The position numbers were made by a program, and so were the translations under genes. A DNA stretch of 64,000 nucleotides from Candidatus Poribacteria bacterium (GTDB lineage Bacteria > Poribacteria > WGA-4E > PCPOR2b). The notes under the pieces were generated by a model. The model ran no database searches, was not told the DNA's origin, and saw only the letters and a list, made by a program, of their open reading frames with translations. Of this stretch, positions 18,394 to 27,853 are shown one piece after another. The stretch covers positions 1-64,000 of the forward strand of contig JAJDUM010000037.1 in assembly GCA_022826645.1 (NCBI GenBank). Direction: 5' to 3'. Each line of letters opens with the position of its first letter. Position 1 is the stretch's first letter.

Positions 18394-19245
18394 CTACCCT
18401 CCAAATTTCCACACTTCTAACGCCGCTTTACTGAACAACCATTCCTTGTCTGAATCTGTGAGGAAGTCCAGATGTTTGCTGAACATTTCCAGCGCAGGCA
18501 GATACCCGACACCTTTAAGTACACCCGGAAAGTTGGTCCCCCACATCAACCGTTTCGGTCCGAAGGCATCGTATAGACGACGAAACGTAGGGAATGTATC
18601 CTCGTGCGGGTATGGCAGCTTCGATTTATGGGATTGGGGCGTTAATTTCACATAGACCTTCGGATACCGTGCCATATTCAGTACGTTGCTAAGCAGTGGA
18701 TAGGGTGGATCTTCGTCCGTCGGTGCACCGCCGATATGGTCGAGTACAACGGGGACATTTGGGAAACGGGCGATAATGGGTTCGACAGCGGGCAGGTGGG
18801 TTGCGGGACCGTACACGATGAAGCAGACCCCCAGATCCTCAGCGCGCCGCCATATCGGGTCTTGGTCGGGTGCCGCCCATTCTGCGGGATCGTCTGCGCG
18901 CGCCAAGTGTATTCTAAGTCCTCCGAATTTATCCTCCCGAACCAGACGTTCAAGTTGATCGGGCGCATCGGGCGCGCCCCGGTCTACTAACCCGATTGCA
19001 GCATACCTGTCCGGGAAACGTCGAAGACATTCCGCTACATATCGGTTGTCAAAGCGATAATAGATTGGCTGCACGATAACGGCTTTATCTACCCCTGTCT
19101 CAGCCATTGTATCGTTGAGCAACTCGACCGGTGCACCCTCATCCGCTGGCTTACTCCCGTCGGCAAATGGGTAACGCGAAAAATCGTCACTCCAAACGTG
19201 CAAATGCGTGTCAATAATCATATATTTCTCCCTAAAGTAGAACAC
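18394..19245 (-). CDS. Amidohydrolase family protein
   Basis: 'MIIDTHLHVWSDD ... VVLDHIGGAP ... LMWGTNFPG'; paralog of 3446..4339. Confidence 0.85.
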   Translation of the reverse strand: MFYFREKYMIIDTHLHVWSDDFSRYPFADGSKPADEGAPVELLNDTMAETGVDKAVIVQPIYYRFDNRYVAECLRRFPDRYAAIGLVDRGAPDAPDQLERLVREDKFGGLRIHLARADDPAEWAAPDQDPIWRRAEDLGVCFIVYGPATHLPAVEPIIARFPNVPVVLDHIGGAPTDEDPPYPLLSNVLNMARYPKVYVKLTPQSHKSKLPYPHEDTFPTFRRLYDAFGPKRLMWGTNFPGVLKGVGYLPALEMFSKHLDFLTDSDKEWLFSKAALEVWKFGG

Positions 19246-19265
19246 CCTCGGCGGGTTGAAACAGG

Positions 19266-20084
19266 TTAGTAGTCAGCGAGTAATTCTCGCAGATGTCTGG
19301 TCGCTAGTCTGAGACATTCGTCCGTGTCGTATTTATTGCGATCGCCGCCTTCGAATACGATGGACATATTGCCGTTAAAGCCCACCGCTTTCAGGATTTT
19401 CAGGATTCGCCCGTAATCGAGCCATTCCTCCCTGCCGCCGTCGATTTTATAAATCTTAGCGCGGACGTAGGTCGCATGTGGGGCGGTCGGTTCCAGATAG
19501 TCTTTATAAAGGTCTACGTTCGGATCGAACTCACCGCGTGGGTGAGATCCTATGGCATTCAACCACTGACCGGTATCCATAATAAAGGTAAAGTTCTCAC
19601 GGTCAGTCTCCCGCAGGATGCGTAAAACCTGATCCGCGGTCATCGCAAAGCTGCCGTTGTTGTGGTTCTGCAATCCCAAAAAGACGCCTTTTTCTGCGGC
19701 ATAATCGGAGAGTTCTTGGAACCGAGCAATCATCGGAGCCCACAAGGCTTCTTGTTCTTCGACAGTGTCTGGCCACTTATATCTTGCGAACACGCGAATC
19801 ATTTGCGCTGAGAGGAAGGATGCCAAGTCGATATCCGCCTTGCCACGCTCGATTGCGTCGTGCATCTCGGCCTCTGGTCCGACATAGCTACCGGATCCCA
19901 GATAACCGATAGGTAAGCCGTGTTTCATGCACAAAATTTTTATACGGCGGAGAAAATCGGGATCTCTGGGCAACCCCGATAGATGGAAGTCGATGACATC
20001 CAATTCCAATTCGTGTGCAAACTGGATGTGGCTAAGAAATACTGCCTCATCCGTGGCACGCGCCATCACTCCGAGTTTAATCAT
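19266..20084 (-). CDS. Sugar phosphate isomerase/epimerase (AP-endonuclease-2-like TIM barrel)
   Basis: 'MIKLGVMARATDEAVFLSHIQFAHELELDVIDFHLSG ... LGLQNHNNGSFAMTADQVLRIL ... FIMDTGQW'. Confidence 0.8.
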   Translation of the reverse strand: MIKLGVMARATDEAVFLSHIQFAHELELDVIDFHLSGLPRDPDFLRRIKILCMKHGLPIGYLGSGSYVGPEAEMHDAIERGKADIDLASFLSAQMIRVFARYKWPDTVEEQEALWAPMIARFQELSDYAAEKGVFLGLQNHNNGSFAMTADQVLRILRETDRENFTFIMDTGQWLNAIGSHPRGEFDPNVDLYKDYLEPTAPHATYVRAKIYKIDGGREEWLDYGRILKILKAVGFNGNMSIVFEGGDRNKYDTDECLRLATRHLRELLADY

Positions 20085-20182
20085 TGTTGCGGTTCCTTTC
20101 CTCTGAACCCCTACTTACTTCCTGCCTATAACCCACAGTCGATATTTTGGTTACTTGAGAAACGATATTTCTACCGTGCGGT

Positions 20183-21367
20183 TCACCATCCCTTCCAACT
20201 CCCATCCGCATGTCGGTATTGCCGATAGGGGAGCGGTTCATACGGCAGATCATTTAGATCGGATTCCTTCACCGAAATCCCTAACCCCGGCTCGTCCGAG
20301 AGGTTGACGTGCCCATCCTTTATCCTCCAATCGTGTTCGACACAGCGATCGAACAGTGACAGTCGGCTGCTGCTCTCCTGAATGAGAAAGTTGTTCATGA
20401 CCGCATCGGCGTGGAGGGTCGCAGCATAACAGAGGGGACCACCGGCATTATGTGGTGCCATGAGCATCTGTTCCGCCGCCGCCAATTTGGCGATATCGAC
20501 CAGTGTGGTAACGCCAAAGCAGTGCGTGACATCCGGCTGCAGAACCGCACATGCCCGATTGTCGATTAATGGCTTGAAGTCGGCAATGGTGAACAGTTTT
20601 TCGCCGGTCGCAATGGGAACCGGGCTTTTCCGCGTGACCTCCATCAGCGCTTCAAGTGAACCGACCTTGACCGGTTCCTCCAAGAATAGCGGCTTGAACG
20701 GTGCAACACGTCGAGCGAACTCGATACTTAACTCTGGGGTCGGGCTGCCGTGCGCATCCAGCAGGATGTCAAAACCGTCTCCCACCGCCTCACGCGCCGC
20801 CGCCACACACGCTGTTGAGTGGTTAACGGCTTCTTCATCCATCTGCCAGGTGCGACTTTCCAGCGGGTTACTTTTGACACCAGCGTATCTGAGCGCCTTG
20901 ACCTCTTGTGCAGCTTCCGCCGCTTCCTCTGGCGTAGAGAATAGATTTCCGCCACAGTAGACACGAACCCGGTCGCGCCGTTTGCCACCCAAGATGGTAT
21001 GTACTGGCACGCCCCACGCTTTGCCAGCGATGTCATACAGGGCGGCGTTAATCGCCGCGATGGCTGTGCCGAATACGGGACCACCCTTCCACGGGAGGCG
21101 GTTCGTGATATCCTCAGTCAGTGCGACAACAGACAGCGGATCCTGATCAATCAGGAGACTCGACCACTCGTGCAGTGTCGCTTCGACCGACGGTGTTAAC
21201 CATTCGCCGCTGCCCTCACCCCAACCGTCGATTCCGGCATCGGTCTCAATTTTCAGGAATAGCCACGGTTTGGAGAGGCTGCCCAACAGTTCACCGGTGT
21301 GTGGATCGCGAACTGGCTCGCCCATAGGAACATTAAATTTGTAGGTTCTGATGCCTCTAATCTTCAT
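20183..21367 (-). CDS. Mandelate racemase/muconate lactonizing enzyme family (enolase superfamily)
   Basis: ORF 20183..21451; 'AAINAALYDIAGKAWGVPVHTILGGKRRDRVRVYCG ... LLDAHG ... FLEEPVK ... ATGEKLF'. Confidence 0.88.
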   Translation of the reverse strand: MKIRGIRTYKFNVPMGEPVRDPHTGELLGSLSKPWLFLKIETDAGIDGWGEGSGEWLTPSVEATLHEWSSLLIDQDPLSVVALTEDITNRLPWKGGPVFGTAIAAINAALYDIAGKAWGVPVHTILGGKRRDRVRVYCGGNLFSTPEEAAEAAQEVKALRYAGVKSNPLESRTWQMDEEAVNHSTACVAAAREAVGDGFDILLDAHGSPTPELSIEFARRVAPFKPLFLEEPVKVGSLEALMEVTRKSPVPIATGEKLFTIADFKPLIDNRACAVLQPDVTHCFGVTTLVDIAKLAAAEQMLMAPHNAGGPLCYAATLHADAVMNNFLIQESSSRLSLFDRCVEHDWRIKDGHVNLSDEPGLGISVKESDLNDLPYEPLPYRQYRHADGSWKGW

Positions 21368-21602
21368 GTATTTCTCGCCCCTGCTCAACGCGGAAGGATT
21401 GCGATCCAACGTGAAAAGATCAAGACAGATGCGCTTGACCATCTTCCTCACATCTTTGGAAAATTGTAGCAGAAAGTCAGAACGTGGTCAATATCAAAGT
21501 CCGAGAATCGACACGGACACCTCCATATTTCAAAGATTAGATCCAAAAACAGATCGCAGATAGGTTATACTATCTGTAACCAAATGGATATAGGAGGGAG
21601 AT

Positions 21603-22616
21603 ATGAGGATATGTTCTTATGCACGGTTAGATGAACGGGATGACTATCTGCGGTTTCTAAAACAGTATGGTGTTGACGATGTGGTGCTCAGTTCCACTTC
21701 CCACCCCGACGCCATCCAACGATTCTCAATCGAGAACAGCGATAAACCGGGCGCACATTGGGATTTTCTCGATCTTGTAATGGTTCGCACGCGTTGCGAG
21801 GATGCGGGATTACGGGTTATTGGGATTGAAAATCCGCTGCCGTCGTGCTGCTACGACCAAGCCATGCTGGGGCTGCCGGGACGCGATCAACAGATTGAAA
21901 ACGTGATTATCACCATCCGCAATATGGGCAGGGCGGGTATTCCGGTCTACGGCTACCACTGGATGGTCAACCAACCGGGCGTGGCACGGAACTCATGGCG
22001 CACGTCGCTAACGACCCCGGGACGCGGCGGCTCACAGGTGAGTAGTTTTGACATGGAAATCGCGAAGCACTCGCCTCTGTTCCGTGGCCGGGAGTACACC
22101 GATGAAGAGATGTGGGGGAACTACGAGTATTTCATCAAGGCAGTCCTCCCGGAGGCGGAAGCAGCGGGTGTGCGGCTGGCACTGCACCCTGACGACCCGC
22201 CGTTAGAGAAGCTGGGCGGCATCCCACGTCTGTTCCACGATTTCGAGGGGTTTAAACGCGGGATGGATATCGCCAATAACAGTCAGGCAAGTGGGCTCAA
22301 CTTTTGTCTTGGCAACTGGACGGCGATGGGCACTGATATTCTCGCGGCGATCCGCCATTTTGGAGAACGCGGACAGATCGTCTACGGCCACGCTCAAGGC
22401 GTTCAAGGAACAGTGCCGAAATTCCAAGAATGCTTCTTGGATGAAGCGGATTGCGACTTTCTCGCTGTGCTGGAAGCCTTCAAAGCGGTTGGGTTTGATA
22501 GTGTTCTACTTCCCGGTCACTGTCCGCATACACTTTACGAAAACGAGATTGGTGGACAGGGTTTTGTCTACGCGGTTGGATACCTAAAAGGACTGCTGAA
22601 AGCGGTTGGGGGCTAG
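21603..22616 (+). CDS. uxuA: Mannonate dehydratase-like TIM-barrel enzyme
   Basis: 'YHWMVNQPGVARNS', 'GVRLALHPDDPPLEKLGGIPRLFHDFEGFKR', 'NFCLGNWTAMGTDILAAIRHFGERGQIVYGHAQGV'. Confidence 0.8.
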   Translation: MRICSYARLDERDDYLRFLKQYGVDDVVLSSTSHPDAIQRFSIENSDKPGAHWDFLDLVMVRTRCEDAGLRVIGIENPLPSCCYDQAMLGLPGRDQQIENVIITIRNMGRAGIPVYGYHWMVNQPGVARNSWRTSLTTPGRGGSQVSSFDMEIAKHSPLFRGREYTDEEMWGNYEYFIKAVLPEAEAAGVRLALHPDDPPLEKLGGIPRLFHDFEGFKRGMDIANNSQASGLNFCLGNWTAMGTDILAAIRHFGERGQIVYGHAQGVQGTVPKFQECFLDEADCDFLAVLEAFKAVGFDSVLLPGHCPHTLYENEIGGQGFVYAVGYLKGLLKAVGG

Positions 22617-22633
22617 TTATGTATCGGGGCAGG

Positions 22634-22663
22634 TCCCGACTTGTCGGGATCCTCGGAACGGGA
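22634..22663. repeat. 30-bp REP-like unit TCCCGACTTGTCGGGATCCTCGGAACGGGA
   Basis: 28/30 identical to the reverse complement of the 36669-36698 insert; both differences compensate within the palindrome. Confidence 0.8.
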
Positions 22664-22717
22664 GATGCCCCTCCCACGTAGGCTCTAAGGGATGTCCCGC
22701 CCACGTAAGTTCTAAGG
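22664..22717. repeat. Near-perfect 2 x 27-bp tandem repeat
   Basis: gatgcccctcccacgtaggctctaagg / gatgtcccgcccacgtaagttctaagg. Confidence 0.9.
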
Positions 22718-22724
22718 AGGAAGG

Positions 22725-23624
22725 ATGCAGTATCGACGATTTGGTAAAACAGATTGGCAGGTCAGTGAGATTGGCTTGGGTGGTTCGTGGTTTTACGGAC
22801 GGCCAGAGTTTGGACTAAAACCGTTTTCTTACGGTGCCCGTATTGTCGAGCGCGCCTTGGAACTGGGGATCAATTACTTTGACACAGCACCGCTTTACGG
22901 TCAAGGGCGTAGCGAGGAGGTGTTGGGCACTGCCCTGAAAGGTGTGGCTGAACCGTACTATCTCGCGACCAAGGTGGGCTATTATCCAGAACCGTTCGAC
23001 TATACACGAGATACAGTCTGGCGCGGATTTGAGGCAAGCCTAAAGCGTCTAAAACGGGACAAGGTTGACCTGCTGCAGATCCACGAAGCAGAGCAGGCGG
23101 GCAGAGAGGGGATATTCGGGACAGGTAGGACGCTGGAAACCTTGTTGGAAATTCGGGAGCAAGGATTGACCCAGCATATCGGCCTAACCGGTTCGGACCT
23201 GGGCTTGATGCGAGATGTGCTGAAAGAGTCGGATGCTTTTGTTTCGGTAATCACCTTCTGCAAGTATGACCTACTCACACAGGAAGCCAAGGATATTCTG
23301 GTGCCCACCGCAGCGGAGCGCGACGTCGCTGTAATCACTGCATCGCCGCTCCACGCGGGACTTTTGGGATCAAAGCGGGAACTGTGGATGGAGAACGGGC
23401 GCTTTGCCGACCTTTATGATACGCTGGAACAGGTGGAAAACCTGCTGGCAGATCAACCCGAAGATATTACCCATATTGCGCTACGTTATCTCCTCTCAGA
23501 TCCGCGTGTGTCTATTCTACTATCGGGAGTGGCATCAATCGAAGAATTGGAGACGTCGGTTTCCATAGCCGACGGGCACTATCTGCCAGCGGAGCTTATT
23601 GCACAGATTGAAGCAATCAAATGA
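22725..23624 (+). CDS. Aldo/keto reductase
   Basis: 'YFDTAPLYGQGRSEEVLG', 'KRLKRDKVDLLQIHE', 'IGLTGSDL'. Confidence 0.9.
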   Translation: MQYRRFGKTDWQVSEIGLGGSWFYGRPEFGLKPFSYGARIVERALELGINYFDTAPLYGQGRSEEVLGTALKGVAEPYYLATKVGYYPEPFDYTRDTVWRGFEASLKRLKRDKVDLLQIHEAEQAGREGIFGTGRTLETLLEIREQGLTQHIGLTGSDLGLMRDVLKESDAFVSVITFCKYDLLTQEAKDILVPTAAERDVAVITASPLHAGLLGSKRELWMENGRFADLYDTLEQVENLLADQPEDITHIALRYLLSDPRVSILLSGVASIEELETSVSIADGHYLPAELIAQIEAIK

Positions 23625-23804
23625 ATATGCACAGATGTTTAGGATTTTTGTTTATTCTTTAACACAATCTTAACACTTTTCTTCGCAGATCTGTGCTATC
23701 ATATATATTAGCAAGGAGCCGCGGACACCCTGTATTCAACTCAGGCAGTTATGTGCGGAACTCAAGGATAGGAACCTTCGCGCCGGAATTGAAGGGGGAT
23801 ATGG

Positions 23805-24422
23805 ATGAAGATAAAGTTTATCGGCATTTTCCTGTTAGCCCTACTGTTGATCCTAGGATTGCTTCAGATTGAAGCGATCGGGAACTTAAATCCAATCTTC
23901 CACTCTATCGCCGCATCGGTCCGTCAAATGGTGGATTGGGTATTGGCTGCATATTCGCCAAACATGATTATTTTGAGAGGCGAACCGGAGTTACTCAATG
24001 TTGACACAGTACAGGATTACTTTCCAAACTATGTGCAGAAATCGACAGCCCCGCGGCACAATAAAGAAGACGCGCAGCGGAATGAACAGGCAGGTGTGAG
24101 GGGTTCAATGTGGGGTCTTTCAGGAGAAGATTTCAGCAATACGCCGCAAACCTCTCCGACAGAGGAATCAGCAAATAGGAGCCTGCAACTTTTACAAGAA
24201 ATCACCGAGCCAGCAGACCCGGTGACCGATCTTTTTCCCGAGACTGAGTGGTATGACGGAGTTGACTTGGATGCGTACGACTTCACAGAGCTACTGACAA
24301 CGGAAGAGCCAGAGAAGGGAGCCCACCCGGCTGAAACATTAGACTCAGATGTTGTCCAACCCCTGCTTAACGAGATAAAATCACAGATAGATCAGAAATT
24401 AAAGTCAGAAGATCTGAGGTAA
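23805..24422 (+). CDS. Hypothetical protein with N-terminal hydrophobic segment
   Basis: 205 aa, N-terminal 'IFLLALLLILGLLQI', acidic C-terminal half; preceded by GAAGGGGG. Confidence 0.55.
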   Translation: MKIKFIGIFLLALLLILGLLQIEAIGNLNPIFHSIAASVRQMVDWVLAAYSPNMIILRGEPELLNVDTVQDYFPNYVQKSTAPRHNKEDAQRNEQAGVRGSMWGLSGEDFSNTPQTSPTEESANRSLQLLQEITEPADPVTDLFPETEWYDGVDLDAYDFTELLTTEEPEKGAHPAETLDSDVVQPLLNEIKSQIDQKLKSEDLR

Positions 24423-24497
24423 CATAGGAAAAGTGTAGATAGTTCGGACAATTTTTCAGGCATACCAAGCGACGTGAACTTTGTCGTTAGATGAACC

Positions 24498-25955
24498 TTG
24501 ACTTTTCCCAACAGATCGGTTATCCTCTTGGAGCAGGGAGGAGACATTTTGACCGGTTTTTTCACCAATTTAGAAAAACAGTGGCAACTTTGTAAATCGG
24601 GTCCTCTTTATAACTTAAAGAGGATCTTCTATTTTTATCTGGCTTTTGGCGCCCTATTGCTGTGGATTTCTGGTTGTAATTTCCCCGGCGGCCAAAACCG
24701 TGACATCCCACAAATTCAACTGACCATACAGAACACCCTACCAATCAAGCGCGTCAATGTGCCAATTGTGTTGTCGCTCGCCGAATTGAAAGAGGTTGCA
24801 TCCAACTTTTCATTTAACGCCTATCTGGTCGTCTCAGGCCAGGCACCCGTCGAAGTCGAAATTCCAAGCCAAGCCGATGATACAAACTACGACGGTCACA
24901 GAGACGCGTTAGTCTTTTTCGTAGACCTTGAACCGCAAGAGACCAAGAGCGTCAGGATCCGATATGCCCCTGATAACGAGATGTCGGTCACACTTGGATT
25001 CACTCGGCGGACACGGGCGGGGGTATTCCCGGAGTTGGGGGGATATGCTGCATTGGAATCAGAGTGGGCTGCCTACCTCCTCCAGCCTAACGGCTCAATC
25101 AATAGCTACGGCAAGAAAACCAAAGGGTTATTCCTTGATCGATTCGTCCGGCAGCGCAGGGCTCCGTCAGATTCCGATGAGGAGATTTTGACGCCACTGG
25201 TCACAGCGGATGGCCCGAGCAACGGGCTCGGATTCGGGCTTTGGGATACGGAAACGGGGACGCTCATATCTCCTGAAGATCAGCAGGATTATGTGCGCAT
25301 TGTAGCTGATGGACCGATGAGATCGGTCGTGCAGCGGATTATACCCGATTGGGTCTTGTCGTCAGGCAGAACGGTTTCTCTCACATCAACCTACTCGATT
25401 TACGCCGGACATCAATGGGCGGAACATCATATCCAGACTCAAGGGTTAGGAGACGGGCATCGCATAGCGATCCGCTTGCCGAACCGAGGAGTCGCCCCGG
25501 TCAGAAATGAGAAAGATGGCTGGCTATGGAGTTGGGAAACGGAGACGCAAACCGACCGTGAGATGGGGTTTGGTGTTATCTACCCGGTGGACGGGTTCGA
25601 GACATTCTTCAAATCAGAGACGGGAAACACTATATTAATGAAGCCTGATCAGCATGATGAAGTTTACTACCGATTTGCCACCGCTTTGAAAGTAGAAGAA
25701 GAGGTTGAAACCGCGACACAGGTAATGGTTGACAGCATAGAGCGTCGAGACCAATCACCCCCCGATGAAAAAGAGGTTGGAGTAGCGACGAAGCAAACGG
25801 CTGACGGCATAGAGCGTCCAAACGAATCACCGCCCGCTAAAAAAGAGGTTGGAATAGCAACACAGGAAGCCTTTGAGAAGTACGTTCAGGCGATGGCGAC
25901 GGAAATCCAAACACCGCCGGTGATTCAATTCACACCACAAGAAACGAAAGAGTAA
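24498..25955 (+). CDS. Putative lipoprotein, DUF4861-like
   Basis: TTG-start ORF; 'ALLLWISGC' lipobox; 'LGFTRRTRAGVFPELGGYAALESEWAAYLLQPNGSINSYGKKTKGLFLDRF'. An internal TTG at 24549 is an alternative start. Confidence 0.6.
   Translation: MTFPNRSVILLEQGGDILTGFFTNLEKQWQLCKSGPLYNLKRIFYFYLAFGALLLWISGCNFPGGQNRDIPQIQLTIQNTLPIKRVNVPIVLSLAELKEVASNFSFNAYLVVSGQAPVEVEIPSQADDTNYDGHRDALVFFVDLEPQETKSVRIRYAPDNEMSVTLGFTRRTRAGVFPELGGYAALESEWAAYLLQPNGSINSYGKKTKGLFLDRFVRQRRAPSDSDEEILTPLVTADGPSNGLGFGLWDTETGTLISPEDQQDYVRIVADGPMRSVVQRIIPDWVLSSGRTVSLTSTYSIYAGHQWAEHHIQTQGLGDGHRIAIRLPNRGVAPVRNEKDGWLWSWETETQTDREMGFGVIYPVDGFETFFKSETGNTILMKPDQHDEVYYRFATALKVEEEVETATQVMVDSIERRDQSPPDEKEVGVATKQTADGIERPNESPPAKKEVGIATQEAFEKYVQAMATEIQTPPVIQFTPQETKE
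25701..25870 (+). repeat. In-frame 72-bp (24-aa) imperfect tandem repeat within 24498..25955
   Basis: GAGGTTG at 25701, 25773 and 25845; 'EVxTAT...DxIERxxxSPPxxKEVGxAT'. Confidence 0.8.
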
Positions 25956-25974
25956 AACTAAAAGGAGTTAAACC

Positions 25975-26574
25975 GTGTTCAATAAGGAGGAATGCTTAGA
26001 AATTATCGCGAAGCACCGCACAGACGAGGTTGTCGTCGCAACGATGGGGGTTACTGTACCTTGGGGACAGATTTCAGACCATCCGCTCGACTATGCATCT
26101 GTCGGTAGTGCGATGGGTCACGCAGCGGACTTCGGATTGGGAATTGCACTGGCAAGACCGGACAAGAAGGTGCTGGTCCTCAACGGAGATGGTAGCATGT
26201 TGATGTGTTTAGGAACATTAGCAACAGTTACCGCGTTGCAGAAACCGGCACACAATTTCTATCTCTTTGTATGCGAAAATGGTTCGTATGAGGTAACGGG
26301 AAATCAACCTATCCCGGGCGGACAGAATTTCAGTTTTACGACCATTGCACGCGGCGCAGGATTTGAGAAGTTCTATGAATTCGAGGATGCCGCATCATTA
26401 GATGAATCGCTGTCATCGATTTTAGCGGAGGCAGGACCGACCCTCATCAATCTTAAACTTGCCCTTGCCAATGAACCGCCACCGAGTCGAAGTGCGGAAC
26501 ACGCTGTGCGTTTCTTGCGTCCGACACTCGCAGGATCTACGCACGAATTGCGACAGGCGTTAGAGACAGAGTAA
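25975..26574 (+). CDS. TPP-binding enzyme, C-terminal-domain-only protein
   Basis: 199 aa; 'GSAMGHAADFGLGIALARPDKKVLVLNGDGSMLMCLGTLATVTALQKPAHNFYLFVCENGSY' TPP-binding GDG..N motif. Confidence 0.8.
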   Translation: MFNKEECLEIIAKHRTDEVVVATMGVTVPWGQISDHPLDYASVGSAMGHAADFGLGIALARPDKKVLVLNGDGSMLMCLGTLATVTALQKPAHNFYLFVCENGSYEVTGNQPIPGGQNFSFTTIARGAGFEKFYEFEDAASLDESLSSILAEAGPTLINLKLALANEPPPSRSAEHAVRFLRPTLAGSTHELRQALETE

Positions 26575-26624
26575 CTTAGCGACAAGCGCCCCCGGGTAGG
26601 CGGCACCGATGCGCACAAGGATAG

Positions 26625-27833
26625 CTACTGTTTCAATTCATCGGTGCTATTTCGGATCTTATGAAACGCCTCCAAGATACGCTCCATATCATCCACACCG
26701 CCTAAGAACAGTGCGTGGGTCAAGCTGCAAACTTCCTCTGCATAAACCCGTTCTGCATTGGGACAATCCACTTTGCTGTAATCGATTGTTCCTTCATAAA
26801 GCGACCCCTTTCGTGCACAGCCAAGCTGGTCAAAGAAATCCATGTCAGCGAAGGGACCTTCCTGGTAGATAGGCTGACCATGCGCACCCACGCCGCACGA
26901 TACACCTTCTGCGTTGAGAGCCTCCAAAAATCGGCTCCTTGGAACGCCATCGAACTCGTCGGGGATGTATCGAAAATCCCAATAGTAGAAGCACCATCGC
27001 GTGACACGGTCATCCCGCGGAATTGGATCAACCCCCTTGATCGCTTTTATCCCCGCAACGAGGTGGGCGGTGTTTCGCTCCCGCGTCTCGACCTGTGCAT
27101 CCAACCGCTCCAGTTGACATAGCAGAAGCGCGGCTTGGAGGTTGGTCATACGCATGTTGAGATTCGCAAAACGAGCGGCGTTTTCCGCAAGTTCTTGGTC
27201 GTTTGTGAGCACCATACCGCCCTCTCCACAGGTGAGCGTTTTCCCAATTTGGAAGCTAAACGTACCCAAGTGACCGATGGAGCCAACCCCCTTGCCTCGC
27301 CACTGTGAGCCGTGTGCGTGTGCACAATCCTCAATGACCCGAAGATCGTGTCTGTCGGCAATCTCCATGATGGCATCCATATCAGCCGGATACCCGCCGT
27401 TGTGGACGGGGATGATAGCGCGCGTCCTCGGCGTTATGGCGGCTTCAATCGCGTCAGGACTGATATTATAAGTGAGTGGGTCAATATCAACCATGACCGG
27501 CACTGCGTTGACTAGCACCACCGACGTAGCAGTTGCGACAAAGGTCAACGCCGGAACGATGACCTCGTCGCCCGCGTTCACGCCCGCTGCTTTTAAGGCG
27601 CATTGTAGTGCGACCGTGCCATTTGCCAAAGGAACGGCGTACTTGGCGTCCTGGTAGGCTGCGAACGCTTCGCCCACTTCGGCAACTTTGTCACGGCAAT
27701 TCCACTCTCCGCTGTGCAGGACCTCCAAAAGCGCCTTTTCTTCGCTCTCGCCAAAGATGGGCCACCTTTTTCCCAGCGTGCTTTTGACGACCGGTTCTCC
27801 TCCATTCAACGCCAGCACTCCCATACAGGTCAC
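26625..27833 (-). CDS. DegT/DnrJ/EryC1/StrS family PLP aminotransferase
   Basis: 'NGTVALQCALKAAGVNAGDEVIVPALTFVATATSVVLVNAVPVMVDID', 'VIEDCAHAHGS', 'FSFQIGKTLTCGEGGM'. Confidence 0.92.
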   Translation of the reverse strand: MTCMGVLALNGGEPVVKSTLGKRWPIFGESEEKALLEVLHSGEWNCRDKVAEVGEAFAAYQDAKYAVPLANGTVALQCALKAAGVNAGDEVIVPALTFVATATSVVLVNAVPVMVDIDPLTYNISPDAIEAAITPRTRAIIPVHNGGYPADMDAIMEIADRHDLRVIEDCAHAHGSQWRGKGVGSIGHLGTFSFQIGKTLTCGEGGMVLTNDQELAENAARFANLNMRMTNLQAALLLCQLERLDAQVETRERNTAHLVAGIKAIKGVDPIPRDDRVTRWCFYYWDFRYIPDEFDGVPRSRFLEALNAEGVSCGVGAHGQPIYQEGPFADMDFFDQLGCARKGSLYEGTIDYSKVDCPNAERVYAEEVCSLTHALFLGGVDDMERILEAFHKIRNSTDELKQ

Positions 27834-27853
27834 CTCCTATACCACGTTTGTTG

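Noticed and set aside
20460-20960. 166-aa plus-strand ORF opposite the MR/MLE gene
   Set aside because: Ser/Ala-rich antisense translation typical of GC-rich coding shadow.
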